From contig JABFQO010000003.1 of the NCBI GenBank assembly GCA_019685575.1, positions 62,001 to 126,000 on the forward strand: DNA of 64,000 nucleotides, given 5' to 3'. Both the position numbers and the translations under genes were made by a program. Shown piece after piece: positions 25,974 to 34,574 of this stretch. A model generated the notes under the pieces. That model was not told the DNA's origin and did not search any database. It worked only from the letters and a program-made list of their open reading frames with translations. Positions within the stretch are counted from its first letter, which is position 1. Every line of letters begins with the position of its first letter. Source of the stretch: Candidatus Bathyarchaeota archaeon A05DMB-4. GTDB taxonomy: Archaea; Thermoproteota; Bathyarchaeia; Bathyarchaeales; SOJC01.

Positions 25974-26807
25974 TTATTTCTCCTTGTCGGTTTTTTTAGG
26001 CGCCTTTTCCTTTTTCGTTTTCCTTGGCTTTTTTTCTGGCTTCTTCTTTGGCTTCGGCGGTTCGGCAGGCTTTTCTTTTGGCGTTTCGACTGGTTTTTCC
26101 TCAGTTTTTTTCTCTTCGGTTTTTTCTTCAACAGTTTGCTCTAGGGGCTTTTGGGGTTGTTCCTGAATTTCCGTCTTCACTTCAACGGGCTTGGGCGCTT
26201 CCATTTTTGGAACGTTCTCTAAAATCTCCACTTTATCGGGAAATTGTGCGTCAGGCGGTAGAATTTTTACTTTAACGCCGAGAATTCCCACTTTTAGTTG
26301 AACATGCATCTCTGCCGTTCGCAGGTATCTCAAGGCAGGTTCGCCGCTTTTGGGCAAGTAACCCGCATGGAACTTTTCGAATCTCGCTCGCTCGGTGCGC
26401 AATTTACCGCTGATAACTATTTCTGCACCTAACGCGCCAGCGTCCATTGTCTGACGTAACGCCCAGAAGCCTGCTCTACGGAAGTGAACGCCTCGCTGAA
26501 GCGCAGAAGTAACACGCGACGCAACAACGTAGGGGTTAAACTCGGGCACCTCGATTTCAGCAACAGAAATCTGAGGATTTGGAAGCTGGAACTTTTCTTC
26601 CAGTACTCTCGCAAGTTCCTTAATTGTTTCACCGCCACGACCGATGACAAGGCCGGGGCGCATCGCGTAAATTACTACGTGAGTGCCAAGTGGAGTTTTT
26701 GCCACGTCAACTCCACCGTATCCTGCCCTTTCAAACTCGTTTCGCAAAAATTCGTCGATTTCTGTTCTTTTAAGGGATTCTGTGATAAAATGCTTAACTA
26801 CAGACAA
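25974..26807 (-). CDS. rps3: 30S ribosomal protein uS3 with long Pro/Lys/Glu tail
   Basis: 277 residues. The start is TTG at 26807: translation from there gives the family N-terminus (M)SVVKHFI, and GAGG lies ten bases upstream. A longer in-frame ATG start (26861) would lie inside L22 and adds a non-conserved segment. The KH domain has the GRGG loop in RPGLVIGRGGETIKEL. The last 75 residues are a Lys/Pro/Glu-rich low-complexity tail. S3 lines the mRNA entry channel. Confidence 0.95.
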   Translation of the reverse strand: MSVVKHFITESLKRTEIDEFLRNEFERAGYGGVDVAKTPLGTHVVIYAMRPGLVIGRGGETIKELARVLEEKFQLPNPQISVAEIEVPEFNPYVVASRVTSALQRGVHFRRAGFWALRQTMDAGALGAEIVISGKLRTERARFEKFHAGYLPKSGEPALRYLRTAEMHVQLKVGILGVKVKILPPDAQFPDKVEILENVPKMEAPKPVEVKTEIQEQPQKPLEQTVEEKTEEKKTEEKPVETPKEKPAEPPKPKKKPEKKPRKTKKEKAPKKTDKEK

Positions 26808-26808
26808 T

Positions 26809-27309
26809 TTACGTTTCCTCTGTTGACGATTTTTCAGTTTGCTCCAAAACCAACTCCACATGAGTTAAAGTTTCAAAACGGGCGCTTGCGCGTCCCATGG
26901 CGCGTTCAATGGAGCGTTTTATTTTAAAACCGGGATAAGCAGACGCGTGAATTATGCGCAGGTTTTCGACGTCCAAGCCTTTAAACTCAGCGTTTGCTTC
27001 TGCGCCTTCGAGAAGCTTAAGTATTGTTTGCGCCGTTTTTACAGGATATCTCCCCGCTGAAGCCTTTTGCACACCGTGCTTGTGCCCAACTTTCAAATTG
27101 TAACGTTTATAGGGGACGGGTGTTTTTTTGGCGATCACTTTTTCCAAAAAGTTTTTCGCTTTCTCCAGCCGCATACCCTTAATTGCCTTGCATACTTCAC
27201 GTGCATGTTTAGGGGATATTCTAAGCTCTCGTCCCGCTACTTTTGCGGTTCTTTCTGGGTCCAAGTCCGTGATTGAATAACCCCATTTGGGCACTATATA
27301 TTCCACCAT
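26809..27309 (-). CDS. rpl22: 50S ribosomal protein uL22
   Basis: 166 residues. Archaeal L22 pattern: RELRISPKHAREVCKAIKGM near 30-50 and the tunnel-lining region RASARFETLTHVELVL near the C-terminus. It is the first gene of this ribosomal transcription unit. In many archaea S19, L2, L23, L4 and L3 precede it; here the neighbour is an aldehyde oxidoreductase gene. Confidence 0.96.
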   Translation of the reverse strand: MVEYIVPKWGYSITDLDPERTAKVAGRELRISPKHAREVCKAIKGMRLEKAKNFLEKVIAKKTPVPYKRYNLKVGHKHGVQKASAGRYPVKTAQTILKLLEGAEANAEFKGLDVENLRIIHASAYPGFKIKRSIERAMGRASARFETLTHVELVLEQTEKSSTEET

Positions 27310-27336
27310 TTGTGCAAAACAACTGAAGTATTGCGA

Positions 27337-27350
27337 CTTATATGCTTTTT
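27337..27350 (-). promoter_or_regulatory. Promoter of the L22-to-secY ribosomal cluster
   Basis: On the minus strand, AAAAAG (BRE-like) precedes GCATATAAG. The TATA box lies about 28-36 bases upstream of the L22 ATG, so transcription should start within a few bases of the start codon. This marks a true 5' end of the cluster rather than an internal break. Confidence 0.6.
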
Positions 27351-27409
27351 TGTGTTAATTTGAATGATAGAAGAACAAAAGAGACGTTTCGCCGCGATAA
27401 TTTGAATGG

Positions 27410-29281
27410 TTAGATTAGAATGTTTTCGGCTCTCAGTTTTTCTTCAACATCTTGAAGCCCAAGCCTTCGCAAAGTTTCAGGTTTCGGTATTCCATTTTCG
27501 CTCCATCCCACGTCACGATAGTATTCCCGCTTTGACTCTTCAAACGTTCGCCTGTTCGTGGTTCTTCCAGCGTACGGTCCGGATGGGAGAGGATCGTAGA
27601 ACCTCGGCGGGTTTTCGTCGTCCTTGTCTGTGGTCCATTTGTGGTCTGGGCCGCCTAACAAGAGCAAAGCGCGTTGTATTTGTAGGATTCTCAAGGCACT
27701 ATTTTGGTACCATTCTTCATTGGTGATGCGCCAACCCGTGACTGCCTCAAAAAAGTCCCATGTAAGGTCTTCGTCTACGTCGAAGGTGTTGAATGAACAA
27801 TAAACGCCCGAATCTTCAATGATTGTGGGCATCTCACCTCTCTTGTCAGCGGGCAAAGCAGCGATTGACGTGTGATCGCCGGCTTGGACAGAACAAGCAT
27901 AGGAAATGTTTGATGTAAAGTCTTTGGCGCTTCTGATACCGTGGGCGCCGATGGCTACGCCTTTTTCGTGCACAACGTAAGGCAGTAAATTCGTGTTTTT
28001 CAGTTTGCTTAGAGTAATTGCTGCACGGTATGAACCCTCTGCAAGGATGTTTCCGATTCCGTCGCGCATGGCGATTTTTTTGGCAAGTTCAGCGAAGGCT
28101 TTGACGTTTCCCCATTTAAGATCGACGCCGCCCAATTCTTCCTTGGTTAAGAACCCTCTTTGATACAACTCGGCGGCGAAACCCAAAACATTGCCTACTT
28201 GGATTCCGCATAAACCCAAATCGTCGACTACGGTGGAAAGGTAAACGTTGTGTTCCGGAGTAAAAATGCCAAGGTTAGTGCCTAAATAAGCCTGCATCTC
28301 ATAGTCGGGGTTGTCGGTGATTGCCCCTTTAAACTCGCCTGTTTTGGGCATAGCAATTTTAAGGCATGTTGTAGGACAACCAAAGTCGCCCCAGTATTGT
28401 TTAAGCCAAAGTCGCTGTTCAAACTTGTCAACGGCATAGCTTTTTTGGTCATGCCATTCTTCCTGCCAATTTTTAACTGGTTCAGAACTGGTTCTGAAGC
28501 CGAAACTGTAGCCGCCTCCTCCGGTACCCCACCGCCGCCATAGTTCTGCTTTGAAACATTTTTTACAGACTTTGGCGATTAACTCTTTAACTTTCTCGAT
28601 GTCGGCAACGTCGGGCAACGGCCCCATGCCCTTTACGACAATGGCTTTAAGATTTTTGGCCCCCATGACTCCGCCGTATCCGCCGTAGCCCGCGGCATGC
28701 GACCATTTTGCCATTACAGCTGCCACTCTGGTTTTGTTTTCGCCGGCTGGACCGATGTACAACACTGAAGGTTCTTTCAACTCACCATGTCGGGGAAACT
28801 TTCTATGAATTTCTTCTCTTTCTTCTTTTGTGAGAATTTTTAGGGTTTCTTTCCCTTCTTTGCGCCAAACGTGTGATGCATCTTTGATTGCCACGTTTTT
28901 TTCAATTATGCTGATGTAACTGGGTTGTTGGGCTTTGCCAGTTATGATTAAACCGTCGTACCCCGCGCATTTTAGGTCAATCCCGAACTCGCCGGCTACT
29001 GTTGAGCCTATTACGCCGTTGCTTTGAGGCGACTTACCGGATACGCATACTCTGCCTCCTGGAAAAAATCCAGTTAACGGTCCAGTCAGCACTAACAACA
29101 AGTTCTCTTCGCCAAACGGGTCAATTGTCTCCCATCGTTTACTAAGTCTATCCCAAAGGATTTTTGCGGCAAGTCCTCTTCCGCCAATGAAGCTTCGAAG
29201 CGTATTCTCGTTGAATGTGATTTCTTTTGTTTTTTCGTTTGTGAGGTCGATTTCTAGAAATTTGCCAGCATATCCCCGCAT
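27410..29281 (-). CDS. Aldehyde:ferredoxin oxidoreductase family protein 1 (Asp-substituted cluster motif)
   Basis: 623 residues, standard AOR length. It begins MRGYAGKFLEIDLTN, shared with tungsten AORs. The pterin-binding domain contains GGRGLAAKILWD and GYGGVMGAKNLKAI. The cluster motif, normally CxxCxxxC, reads DFGCPTTC (Asp299, Cys302, Cys306), so the first cysteine is Asp. A later Cys in SGVYCSFNTFD fits the fourth ligand. It oxidises aldehydes to acids with ferredoxin; the true substrate is unknown. The ferredoxin gene upstream overlaps its start by one base. The Asp could favour a [3Fe-4S] or Asp-ligated [4Fe-4S] cluster, which is inference. Confidence 0.93.
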   Translation of the reverse strand: MRGYAGKFLEIDLTNEKTKEITFNENTLRSFIGGRGLAAKILWDRLSKRWETIDPFGEENLLLVLTGPLTGFFPGGRVCVSGKSPQSNGVIGSTVAGEFGIDLKCAGYDGLIITGKAQQPSYISIIEKNVAIKDASHVWRKEGKETLKILTKEEREEIHRKFPRHGELKEPSVLYIGPAGENKTRVAAVMAKWSHAAGYGGYGGVMGAKNLKAIVVKGMGPLPDVADIEKVKELIAKVCKKCFKAELWRRWGTGGGGYSFGFRTSSEPVKNWQEEWHDQKSYAVDKFEQRLWLKQYWGDFGCPTTCLKIAMPKTGEFKGAITDNPDYEMQAYLGTNLGIFTPEHNVYLSTVVDDLGLCGIQVGNVLGFAAELYQRGFLTKEELGGVDLKWGNVKAFAELAKKIAMRDGIGNILAEGSYRAAITLSKLKNTNLLPYVVHEKGVAIGAHGIRSAKDFTSNISYACSVQAGDHTSIAALPADKRGEMPTIIEDSGVYCSFNTFDVDEDLTWDFFEAVTGWRITNEEWYQNSALRILQIQRALLLLGGPDHKWTTDKDDENPPRFYDPLPSGPYAGRTTNRRTFEESKREYYRDVGWSENGIPKPETLRRLGLQDVEEKLRAENILI

Positions 29282-29811
29282 TAGATTAGCTCCTCTCCCT
29301 TTTCTCCATAAAGATTTATCACTAATTCACGTGTAATTTCTTCTGGGTTGCGACAGTAAGCCTTTAACGATTCGTTCCATCCACGCCTTTTGATTATGCT
29401 TAAGGCGTTCCATTTGCCTTCTTTGCAGACTTTAACGCACTCGGGTTTTCCAGAGCAAAGGTCACAGATGAGAACGTGTTTGTTGTTTGGATGCAAATGT
29501 GGAATCTTGCCCGGACATGCGGTGATGCAAGCACCACACGCAGTGCATTTTTCTACGTCCACCTGTACGGCGCCAGTCGCAGAATTTACTGACAGCGCTT
29601 CAGTGGGGCATGATTTAACGCATGGATAATCATCACATTGAACACAGAGATGAGGCACCTCGGCGCCGGGAACCAGCATAAACACGCGGATTCTAGAAGC
29701 CTCGGGCCAAATTTTATTTTCGTGAAAAAGTGAACATGCAATTTCGCATCTTCGGCATCCGCTACATTTTAGGTAATCTCTGGCTATCCATATTCGTTTT
29801 TTAGACGCCAA
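29281..29811 (-). CDS. Multi-cluster [4Fe-4S] ferredoxin-type electron carrier (AOR partner 1)
   Basis: 176 residues. Four sets of cysteines are visible: CSGCRRCEIAC (residues about 17-27), CVQCDDYPCVKSC, CTACGACITAC, and CDLCSGKPECVKVC. This is the DmsB/HycB/AorX-like pattern with about four [4Fe-4S] clusters. It is probably the electron-transfer subunit of the adjacent AOR. Start and stop overlap the AOR start, indicating one operon. Confidence 0.9.
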   Translation of the reverse strand: MASKKRIWIARDYLKCSGCRRCEIACSLFHENKIWPEASRIRVFMLVPGAEVPHLCVQCDDYPCVKSCPTEALSVNSATGAVQVDVEKCTACGACITACPGKIPHLHPNNKHVLICDLCSGKPECVKVCKEGKWNALSIIKRRGWNESLKAYCRNPEEITRELVINLYGEKGEELI

Positions 29812-29899
29812 TTATAGAGCCCTCTTTTGCAGTTTGACCTTTGGAAAAAAGGCAAATAAGTGTATTGCTCTTTGGGAACTCCTGAAGTGTTCCGTAAAT

Positions 29900-31186
29900 T
29901 TAAACGCTTTTTGTCTCATGTTTAAAGACTTTGATAACGAATATCACGGCGCCCACCGCGGTTATAATTGATGCCGTGTAAAACGTGTTTATGTATGCCG
30001 TCAAGGGAGATTGCCCAAAATTTTTTGTTTGGATATCCGAAAGTGGTCCACCAACGAGAAGGCCAGAGGGCCCCCAACTTAAAGCCATAACAGTATTGTA
30101 TCTACTGAACAATCGGCCTCTTCTGTCTTCTGCGATTATATCTCCTGCAAAAGCAAATCCGACGGTTTGAATCGTCCAAAAGGCTATTCCGTTTAGTCCA
30201 TAAACAAAAGCCATCACGTAAACATCGAAAGCAATGCTATAAAGTAAAGGCGTTACGATTGCCAGAAGCAATCCAGTGAAGAAAACTTTGGCTCTGCCAA
30301 TTCTGTCGGCAAGCCATCCACTAAGCAAACTTATTATCATGCCGCCCACAGTCCAAGCAGTCAAAATCAAACTCATTTGCGGGTCGCTTGCGTTAAGACC
30401 TTGTGGAAGTTTGAGAAATAAAAGAAAGACCTGATTTGTGCACGTGGCGCCGATTATTATTATGATGAGAGAGATTAGAAACCATTTGTAGATTTGTGCG
30501 TTGTGATTCATCGGCGTTTCAGCGGTTGCTTTGTTTGAGACGAGTTTCTGCGTCTTTATCGGCAAGGTTTTTATGGTTTTAGAGGTCACACCCATGATTG
30601 TTGCGCTGGCTATTAGCATGGCTACGACTATGTAAAATATGGTTCCTTGCCGAAAGCCTTCTCCGTTGTTGTAGAGCATGCCTGCGAAGGTTATTCCTAT
30701 CATCCTTCCGAGTGCGGCGATAAAATTTAATGCACCTACTACGCTTCCTCGTGTTTTGTTCGTCGTTACGTCTGTGAGCAACGCGGCCCATCCGACATCC
30801 GACATGGACCAGAAAAATTCAAGAAAAGAAAGCCCAAAAACGAGTGTTAGGCCCGATGCAAAGTATGCTTGGATGTTAAGCAATGATTTGTGGATGAAGA
30901 AAACGACGAGGTAGGTTGTGGCGGCTACGGATTCGCCGATAATTATTAATTTAGTTCTAAGTTTGTATCGATCGGCGATTTTTCCCCACAATAAGTTTTG
31001 ACCCAGTGCTGAAGCCATCATGTTTAGTGTTCCTAGAAGTGTGGTGGAGGTTACTGTTTGCATGAGGTCGAAGAGATAGTTTATCATAAACGTGTAGAAT
31101 ACGCCTCTTCTGACGAAGGATAAAAACTGGAAAAGGCTTAGGTTGAGGAAAATGCTTTTTTGTGTTTGTTTTTGGATGGTTTTCAC
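29900..31186 (-). CDS. Major facilitator superfamily transporter 1
   Basis: 428 residues with about 12 hydrophobic spans. Motif A appears in the second half as LSGWLADRIGRAKVFF. The GTG start at 31186 is chosen because GGAG lies eight bases before it; a TTG eight codons earlier is weaker. Substrate cannot be inferred. The upstream neighbour is wecB and the downstream neighbour the AOR operon, each with a gap. Confidence 0.85.
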   Translation of the reverse strand: MKTIQKQTQKSIFLNLSLFQFLSFVRRGVFYTFMINYLFDLMQTVTSTTLLGTLNMMASALGQNLLWGKIADRYKLRTKLIIIGESVAATTYLVVFFIHKSLLNIQAYFASGLTLVFGLSFLEFFWSMSDVGWAALLTDVTTNKTRGSVVGALNFIAALGRMIGITFAGMLYNNGEGFRQGTIFYIVVAMLIASATIMGVTSKTIKTLPIKTQKLVSNKATAETPMNHNAQIYKWFLISLIIIIIGATCTNQVFLLFLKLPQGLNASDPQMSLILTAWTVGGMIISLLSGWLADRIGRAKVFFTGLLLAIVTPLLYSIAFDVYVMAFVYGLNGIAFWTIQTVGFAFAGDIIAEDRRGRLFSRYNTVMALSWGPSGLLVGGPLSDIQTKNFGQSPLTAYINTFYTASIITAVGAVIFVIKVFKHETKSV

Positions 31187-31259
31187 TCTTTTTGCTCCTT
31201 GCGGAAGCAAAATTACATGGGTTCGTTGTTCTAAAGCGTTTTTATAATTTGCTTTCTTT

Positions 31260-32396
31260 TTAAGGCGGCAATGGGTTCGTTTGAGGAGCTAAAGGAGACG
31301 AGTTTATTGCTTGTTCGATTATATGTACTATTTTTTCGGCTGCGTCGCCGTTGCCGTATGGTGAAGTTTCTGGGAGGGTAGGTTTAGCGTTTAGAACGTT
31401 ATTGATTTCGTTTAGGATTGTTACTTTTTCAGTGCCTACTACTTTGGCGAATCCAGCTTCTACGGCTTCGGGACGTTCGGTTGATAAACGTGTTACGAGC
31501 ACGGGTTTTCTTATTTGCGGCGCCGTTGCCTCTTCTTGTATTCCTCCGCTGTCAGTTATGATTAGTCGAGAATTTTTCATAAGGACGAGAAAATCAAAAT
31601 AGCCTATGGGTGGAAGAATTTGGACGTTTTTTGAGGTGGAGAGTTTTTTCCAGAGGTTTGTTTTTTTGAGGGCTTTTTGTGTGCGTGGGTGTATCGGGTA
31701 GATTATAGGCAATGGTGATTCTATAAAGGCTTCGACGAGGTTTTTTAGCACTTGCGGGTTGTCGACGTTTTCTTGGCGATGCGCCGTAACAAGGGCATAT
31801 TCTTCGAATTGTATCGTTCTCGTTATGCTGGATTTTTCTTGGGCTATTGGAAGATGCTGTGTCACGGCGTCGATGATCGTGTTTCCCGTAATGCAGATTT
31901 TTCCCCAAACGTTTTCTCGTGTAAGGTTTTGTGCAGAACGCGCGGTTGGTGTGAAGAGAAAATTGCTCAAGTGGTCAACGATGCGTCTGTTGTGTTCTTC
32001 TGGCATCCGTAAATCAAAACTTCGCAACCCTGCTTCTATATGGCCGATGGAGATTTTTTGTTTGTTCGCCGCGAGTGCCGTAGCTAACGTTGTGTTTGTG
32101 TCGCCTTCTGTGAGAAGAATTTGCGGTTGGGTTTGTCTGATTGTTTTCGCAGTTTTGGCGAAGATTTGGACAGTTTGTTGGGCAGGTTGGCTAGTGGTGA
32201 TTTTGTGGTTAAATTGTGGTGCAGGAAGGTTTAGTTCTTCTATGAATCGTTGGCTCATGTTGTGATCGTAATGCTGGCCGCAGTGAAGGAAAGAGAAGGG
32301 AATTGAGCAGGATTGAAGCGCCCTTATTATTGGTGCGGTTTTGATGATTTCTGGTCGTGTGCCGACTGCTACAAGGATTTTGGGGTGATTAAGCAT
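31260..32396 (-). CDS. wecB: UDP-N-acetylglucosamine 2-epimerase, non-hydrolysing
   Basis: 378 residues, the usual size. It opens with VAVGTRPEIIKTAPIIRAL, and has THRQENVDNP, LITDSGGIQEEA and a Glu-rich active-site region. It converts UDP-GlcNAc to UDP-ManNAc for surface polysaccharide or glycan synthesis in the cytoplasm, which fits the envelope genes at 5-11 kb. There is no obvious operon partner. Confidence 0.95.
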   Translation of the reverse strand: MLNHPKILVAVGTRPEIIKTAPIIRALQSCSIPFSFLHCGQHYDHNMSQRFIEELNLPAPQFNHKITTSQPAQQTVQIFAKTAKTIRQTQPQILLTEGDTNTTLATALAANKQKISIGHIEAGLRSFDLRMPEEHNRRIVDHLSNFLFTPTARSAQNLTRENVWGKICITGNTIIDAVTQHLPIAQEKSSITRTIQFEEYALVTAHRQENVDNPQVLKNLVEAFIESPLPIIYPIHPRTQKALKKTNLWKKLSTSKNVQILPPIGYFDFLVLMKNSRLIITDSGGIQEEATAPQIRKPVLVTRLSTERPEAVEAGFAKVVGTEKVTILNEINNVLNAKPTLPETSPYGNGDAAEKIVHIIEQAINSSPLAPQTNPLPP

Positions 32397-32650
32397 TGTG
32401 AATGCCTATTGAAGGCGTTTTTGGTGATGGTTTGTAAGGTTTATTTCAGTTTTCGGAGAGTTTTTAATTGGGCGATTCGTTTGAGAAAACAGATAAAAAA
32501 TGGAGTTTTGTGGTGGGGTTAAGGTTTTTCCTCCCCTCTGCTGTGGCAATATTTTTCCCTCATATGTTATATTTAACTTTTGGCATGAAAACATGTTTTT
32601 TGTATACAATATTAAAAGAATAATGAAAGCGCTTGACTTTTCGGTCCTGG
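32397..32650. promoter_or_regulatory. wecB upstream region, no gene seen
   Basis: Part of a 370-base gene-free gap. On the minus strand a TATA-like GTTAAATATAAC at about 32565-32577 could drive wecB with a leader of about 150 bases. A short minus ORF in the leader has no ribosome-binding site and unremarkable composition, so I do not call it. Confidence 0.4.
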
Positions 32651-32727
32651 GTAGGCCCCTCTTCCATATATGATCCTATTAGGATCCAAATATACGGCAA
32701 ATATGAACAGAGAACCACGGGTTCACT
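32651..32727 (+). repeat. Dispersed palindromic repeat, copy C (77 bp)
   Basis: Same core as copies A and B but without their 20-bp left extension. It keeps TAGGCCCCTCTTCC, the exact palindrome GATCCTATTAGGATC, and a terminal hairpin GAACC-acg-GGTTC. It shares ATACGGC with copy D where A and B have ATACCGC, so C and D form a second subtype. It lies 40 bases from the 3' end of tRNA-Asn. Confidence 0.9.
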
Positions 32728-32766
32728 TAAGAATGAGAAAGTAAATGGGCGCTGGTAGGGGCTAGG

Positions 32767-32840
32767 CGCCGCCGGTAGGATTCGAACCTACGACCGACTG
32801 GTTAACAGCCAGCCGCTCTACCTGGCTGAGCTACAGCGGC
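32767..32840 (-). tRNA. tRNA-Asn (GTT)
   Basis: 74 nt without intron. Acceptor GCCGCTG pairs with CGGCGGC, the D arm is GCTC/GAGC, the anticodon loop CTGTTAA sits on stem GCTGG/CCAGT, and the T arm is GTAGG-TTCGAAT-CCTAC. The discriminator is G and CCA is not encoded. Confidence 0.97.
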
Positions 32841-32901
32841 GTATCTGTTGGTAGAAGTTGAAACGTCTCACGCTGTATTTAAGGTTTAAAGGTGGTTGTT
32901 T

Positions 32902-34062
32902 CTAAACTATTTTGCCATCTTTCATTATGATTTCGCCTGTACTGACGACTTCGATGGTTGCGCTTGGGTGGGTTACAAAATCCCAATGCATGCTTGATTT
33001 TGAGGTTCCACCATAGCCGAGGTTGTTGCCGAAGGCTACGTGGACAGAGCCGCCGATTTTCTCGTCCGTGAGAATGTAGCCGATTGCCTTGTCGATGGCT
33101 GGATTGCAGCCTATCCCTAATTCTGCTATGTTTGTGGTGCGGATTTCTTTCTCTTTTTTGTCTATAGCCATGCAGCGTTTGAAGGATTCAATCATAACGT
33201 CTTGGTTAGTCTTAGCCGTACACTCGTTAAGCAGTAATTTTCCGTCTTTGAAATGAAGAGTCACATCTTTTATGAGTTTGTTACTAAGCCTGTCAATCGT
33301 AACGGGACAGTAAATTGTGCCTTTGCCTACTGTCTCGTGCGGAGCGATAAAAAGTTCTCCTGCTGGAAGATTGTTTCCCAAATCATTCATCGCGATGTCG
33401 TGGTCATCTACGATGCCGTCGTCCTCGTTTAATCGGCGTTCTTTTATCTTGCAGACAAAATCTGTGCCCTTCGCATCAGTAACATGCACTTCGTCTTTGC
33501 CTTTCAATCGCCGAGCCAATTCAGCACAGTTCTTCTTCAGCAAAGAAGATGGCACCATCATGCCCTCAATCGTTAGTCGCTCCAAATCCTCATAACTAAC
33601 GCCGTAAAACTTTGCCGCTTCCCGAGTTGGCCACGCTGCATAAGTCCATTTTTTCCCTTTTCCAGTTTCTTCTCCATAGAGCACTTTACGAATTGGAACA
33701 CGCCCCTCTTGAGAAGCACTGACCTTATCTATAGGCTGGCGAGTTATGACGCTAGGGTCGCTGTAGGGCTCCACCGTAATATAAGCGTCAACTTCCTTTA
33801 CGGCGGCAAGAAGATGCTTTGGAGTAATAGCCAAAATTTCCTTAGGAACTTCTTCAAAAATTCTCGCCTTAAAACTGTCAGACGTGGCACTGATTAACGG
33901 GATCGCACCGCGCTTGTAGCAGAAAAGTCCGATTTCCTCGAGTAATTCTTGACTATGCACTCCTCCTGTAACAAAAACTGCTTCGCCACGTTTTAAATTC
34001 ATTCCATTCACGATAGCCTCGGCGCATTTAACGATTTTTTCTCGTGTAATCATCTCTATCAT
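32902..34062 (-). CDS. M29-family metallopeptidase (aminopeptidase T-like)
   Basis: 386 residues. Family features are LPAGELFIAPHE near residue 250, ELGIGCNPAIDK and VHVAFGNNLGYGG in the last third, and SSMHWDFVT, which supply the Glu and His metal ligands known in the aminopeptidase T/AmpS group. The protein is cytoplasmic. The start could be the GTG one codon earlier or an ATG three codons later. A second, diverged relative is encoded at 41774-42799. Confidence 0.88.
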   Translation of the reverse strand: MIEMITREKIVKCAEAIVNGMNLKRGEAVFVTGGVHSQELLEEIGLFCYKRGAIPLISATSDSFKARIFEEVPKEILAITPKHLLAAVKEVDAYITVEPYSDPSVITRQPIDKVSASQEGRVPIRKVLYGEETGKGKKWTYAAWPTREAAKFYGVSYEDLERLTIEGMMVPSSLLKKNCAELARRLKGKDEVHVTDAKGTDFVCKIKERRLNEDDGIVDDHDIAMNDLGNNLPAGELFIAPHETVGKGTIYCPVTIDRLSNKLIKDVTLHFKDGKLLLNECTAKTNQDVMIESFKRCMAIDKKEKEIRTTNIAELGIGCNPAIDKAIGYILTDEKIGGSVHVAFGNNLGYGGTSKSSMHWDFVTHPSATIEVVSTGEIIMKDGKIV

Positions 34063-34225
34063 CACGTGAGGCTATAGACTATTTGTACGATGGTATTAAA
34101 CTTAACTGAAGCATGCGATTTACATATGAAAATCAAATATTTGCTCTAGTCTACGAAAAATGCTCGATAAAGTTGCCAAAAAGCTTATTTCTAAAGACAG
34201 CAAGTATATGTTGGGGTGAGGGGTC

Positions 34226-34507
34226 ATGTTGTGTTTCAACCGTTTGTTCCTCGCATCCCTGTTTGAGAAGCGAGATCGAGTCACGATAATAGTCAACATT
34301 CTAGAAACCCTCAAAGACCAGCACAAAGGTAAAAGAAAAACAAACATAATGCAAAGCGCTAACCTGAGCACAAACCAAGTTAGGAAATACTTAGAGTTGC
34401 TCTACATCAACGGCCTAGTTAAGAAATATGGGGATTCATACTTAGTGACGCCTAAGGGAGTAGAGTTCCTCAGAACGTTCGAACAACTAAACATCAAACT
34501 CAAGTGA
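34226..34507 (+). CDS. Small winged-helix transcription regulator (ArnR1-like)
   Basis: 93 residues, almost entirely one winged helix: helices with IIVNILETLKDQ and QSANLSTNQVRKYLELLYINGLV (the recognition part), then the wing with YLVTPKGVEFLRTF. This is the compact archaeal wHTH type. GGTGAGGGG lies just before the ATG. It is monocistronic; the target is unknown, though the ABC exporter operon 480 bases downstream is a candidate. Confidence 0.8.
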   Translation: MLCFNRLFLASLFEKRDRVTIIVNILETLKDQHKGKRKTNIMQSANLSTNQVRKYLELLYINGLVKKYGDSYLVTPKGVEFLRTFEQLNIKLK

Positions 34508-34574
34508 AAAACTTGGCACACAAAAAACACGCCACGCTACCGTCGTTTCTCAAGCGTAAACTCTGAAACCACAA

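Noticed and set aside
26807-26861. Longer ATG start for S3.
   Set aside because: The extra residues lie within L22, are not family-like, and the TTG start with GAGG gives the conserved N-terminus.
32406-32609. A 67-codon minus-strand ORF upstream of wecB.
   Set aside because: No ribosome-binding site, unremarkable composition, overlaps the probable leader.
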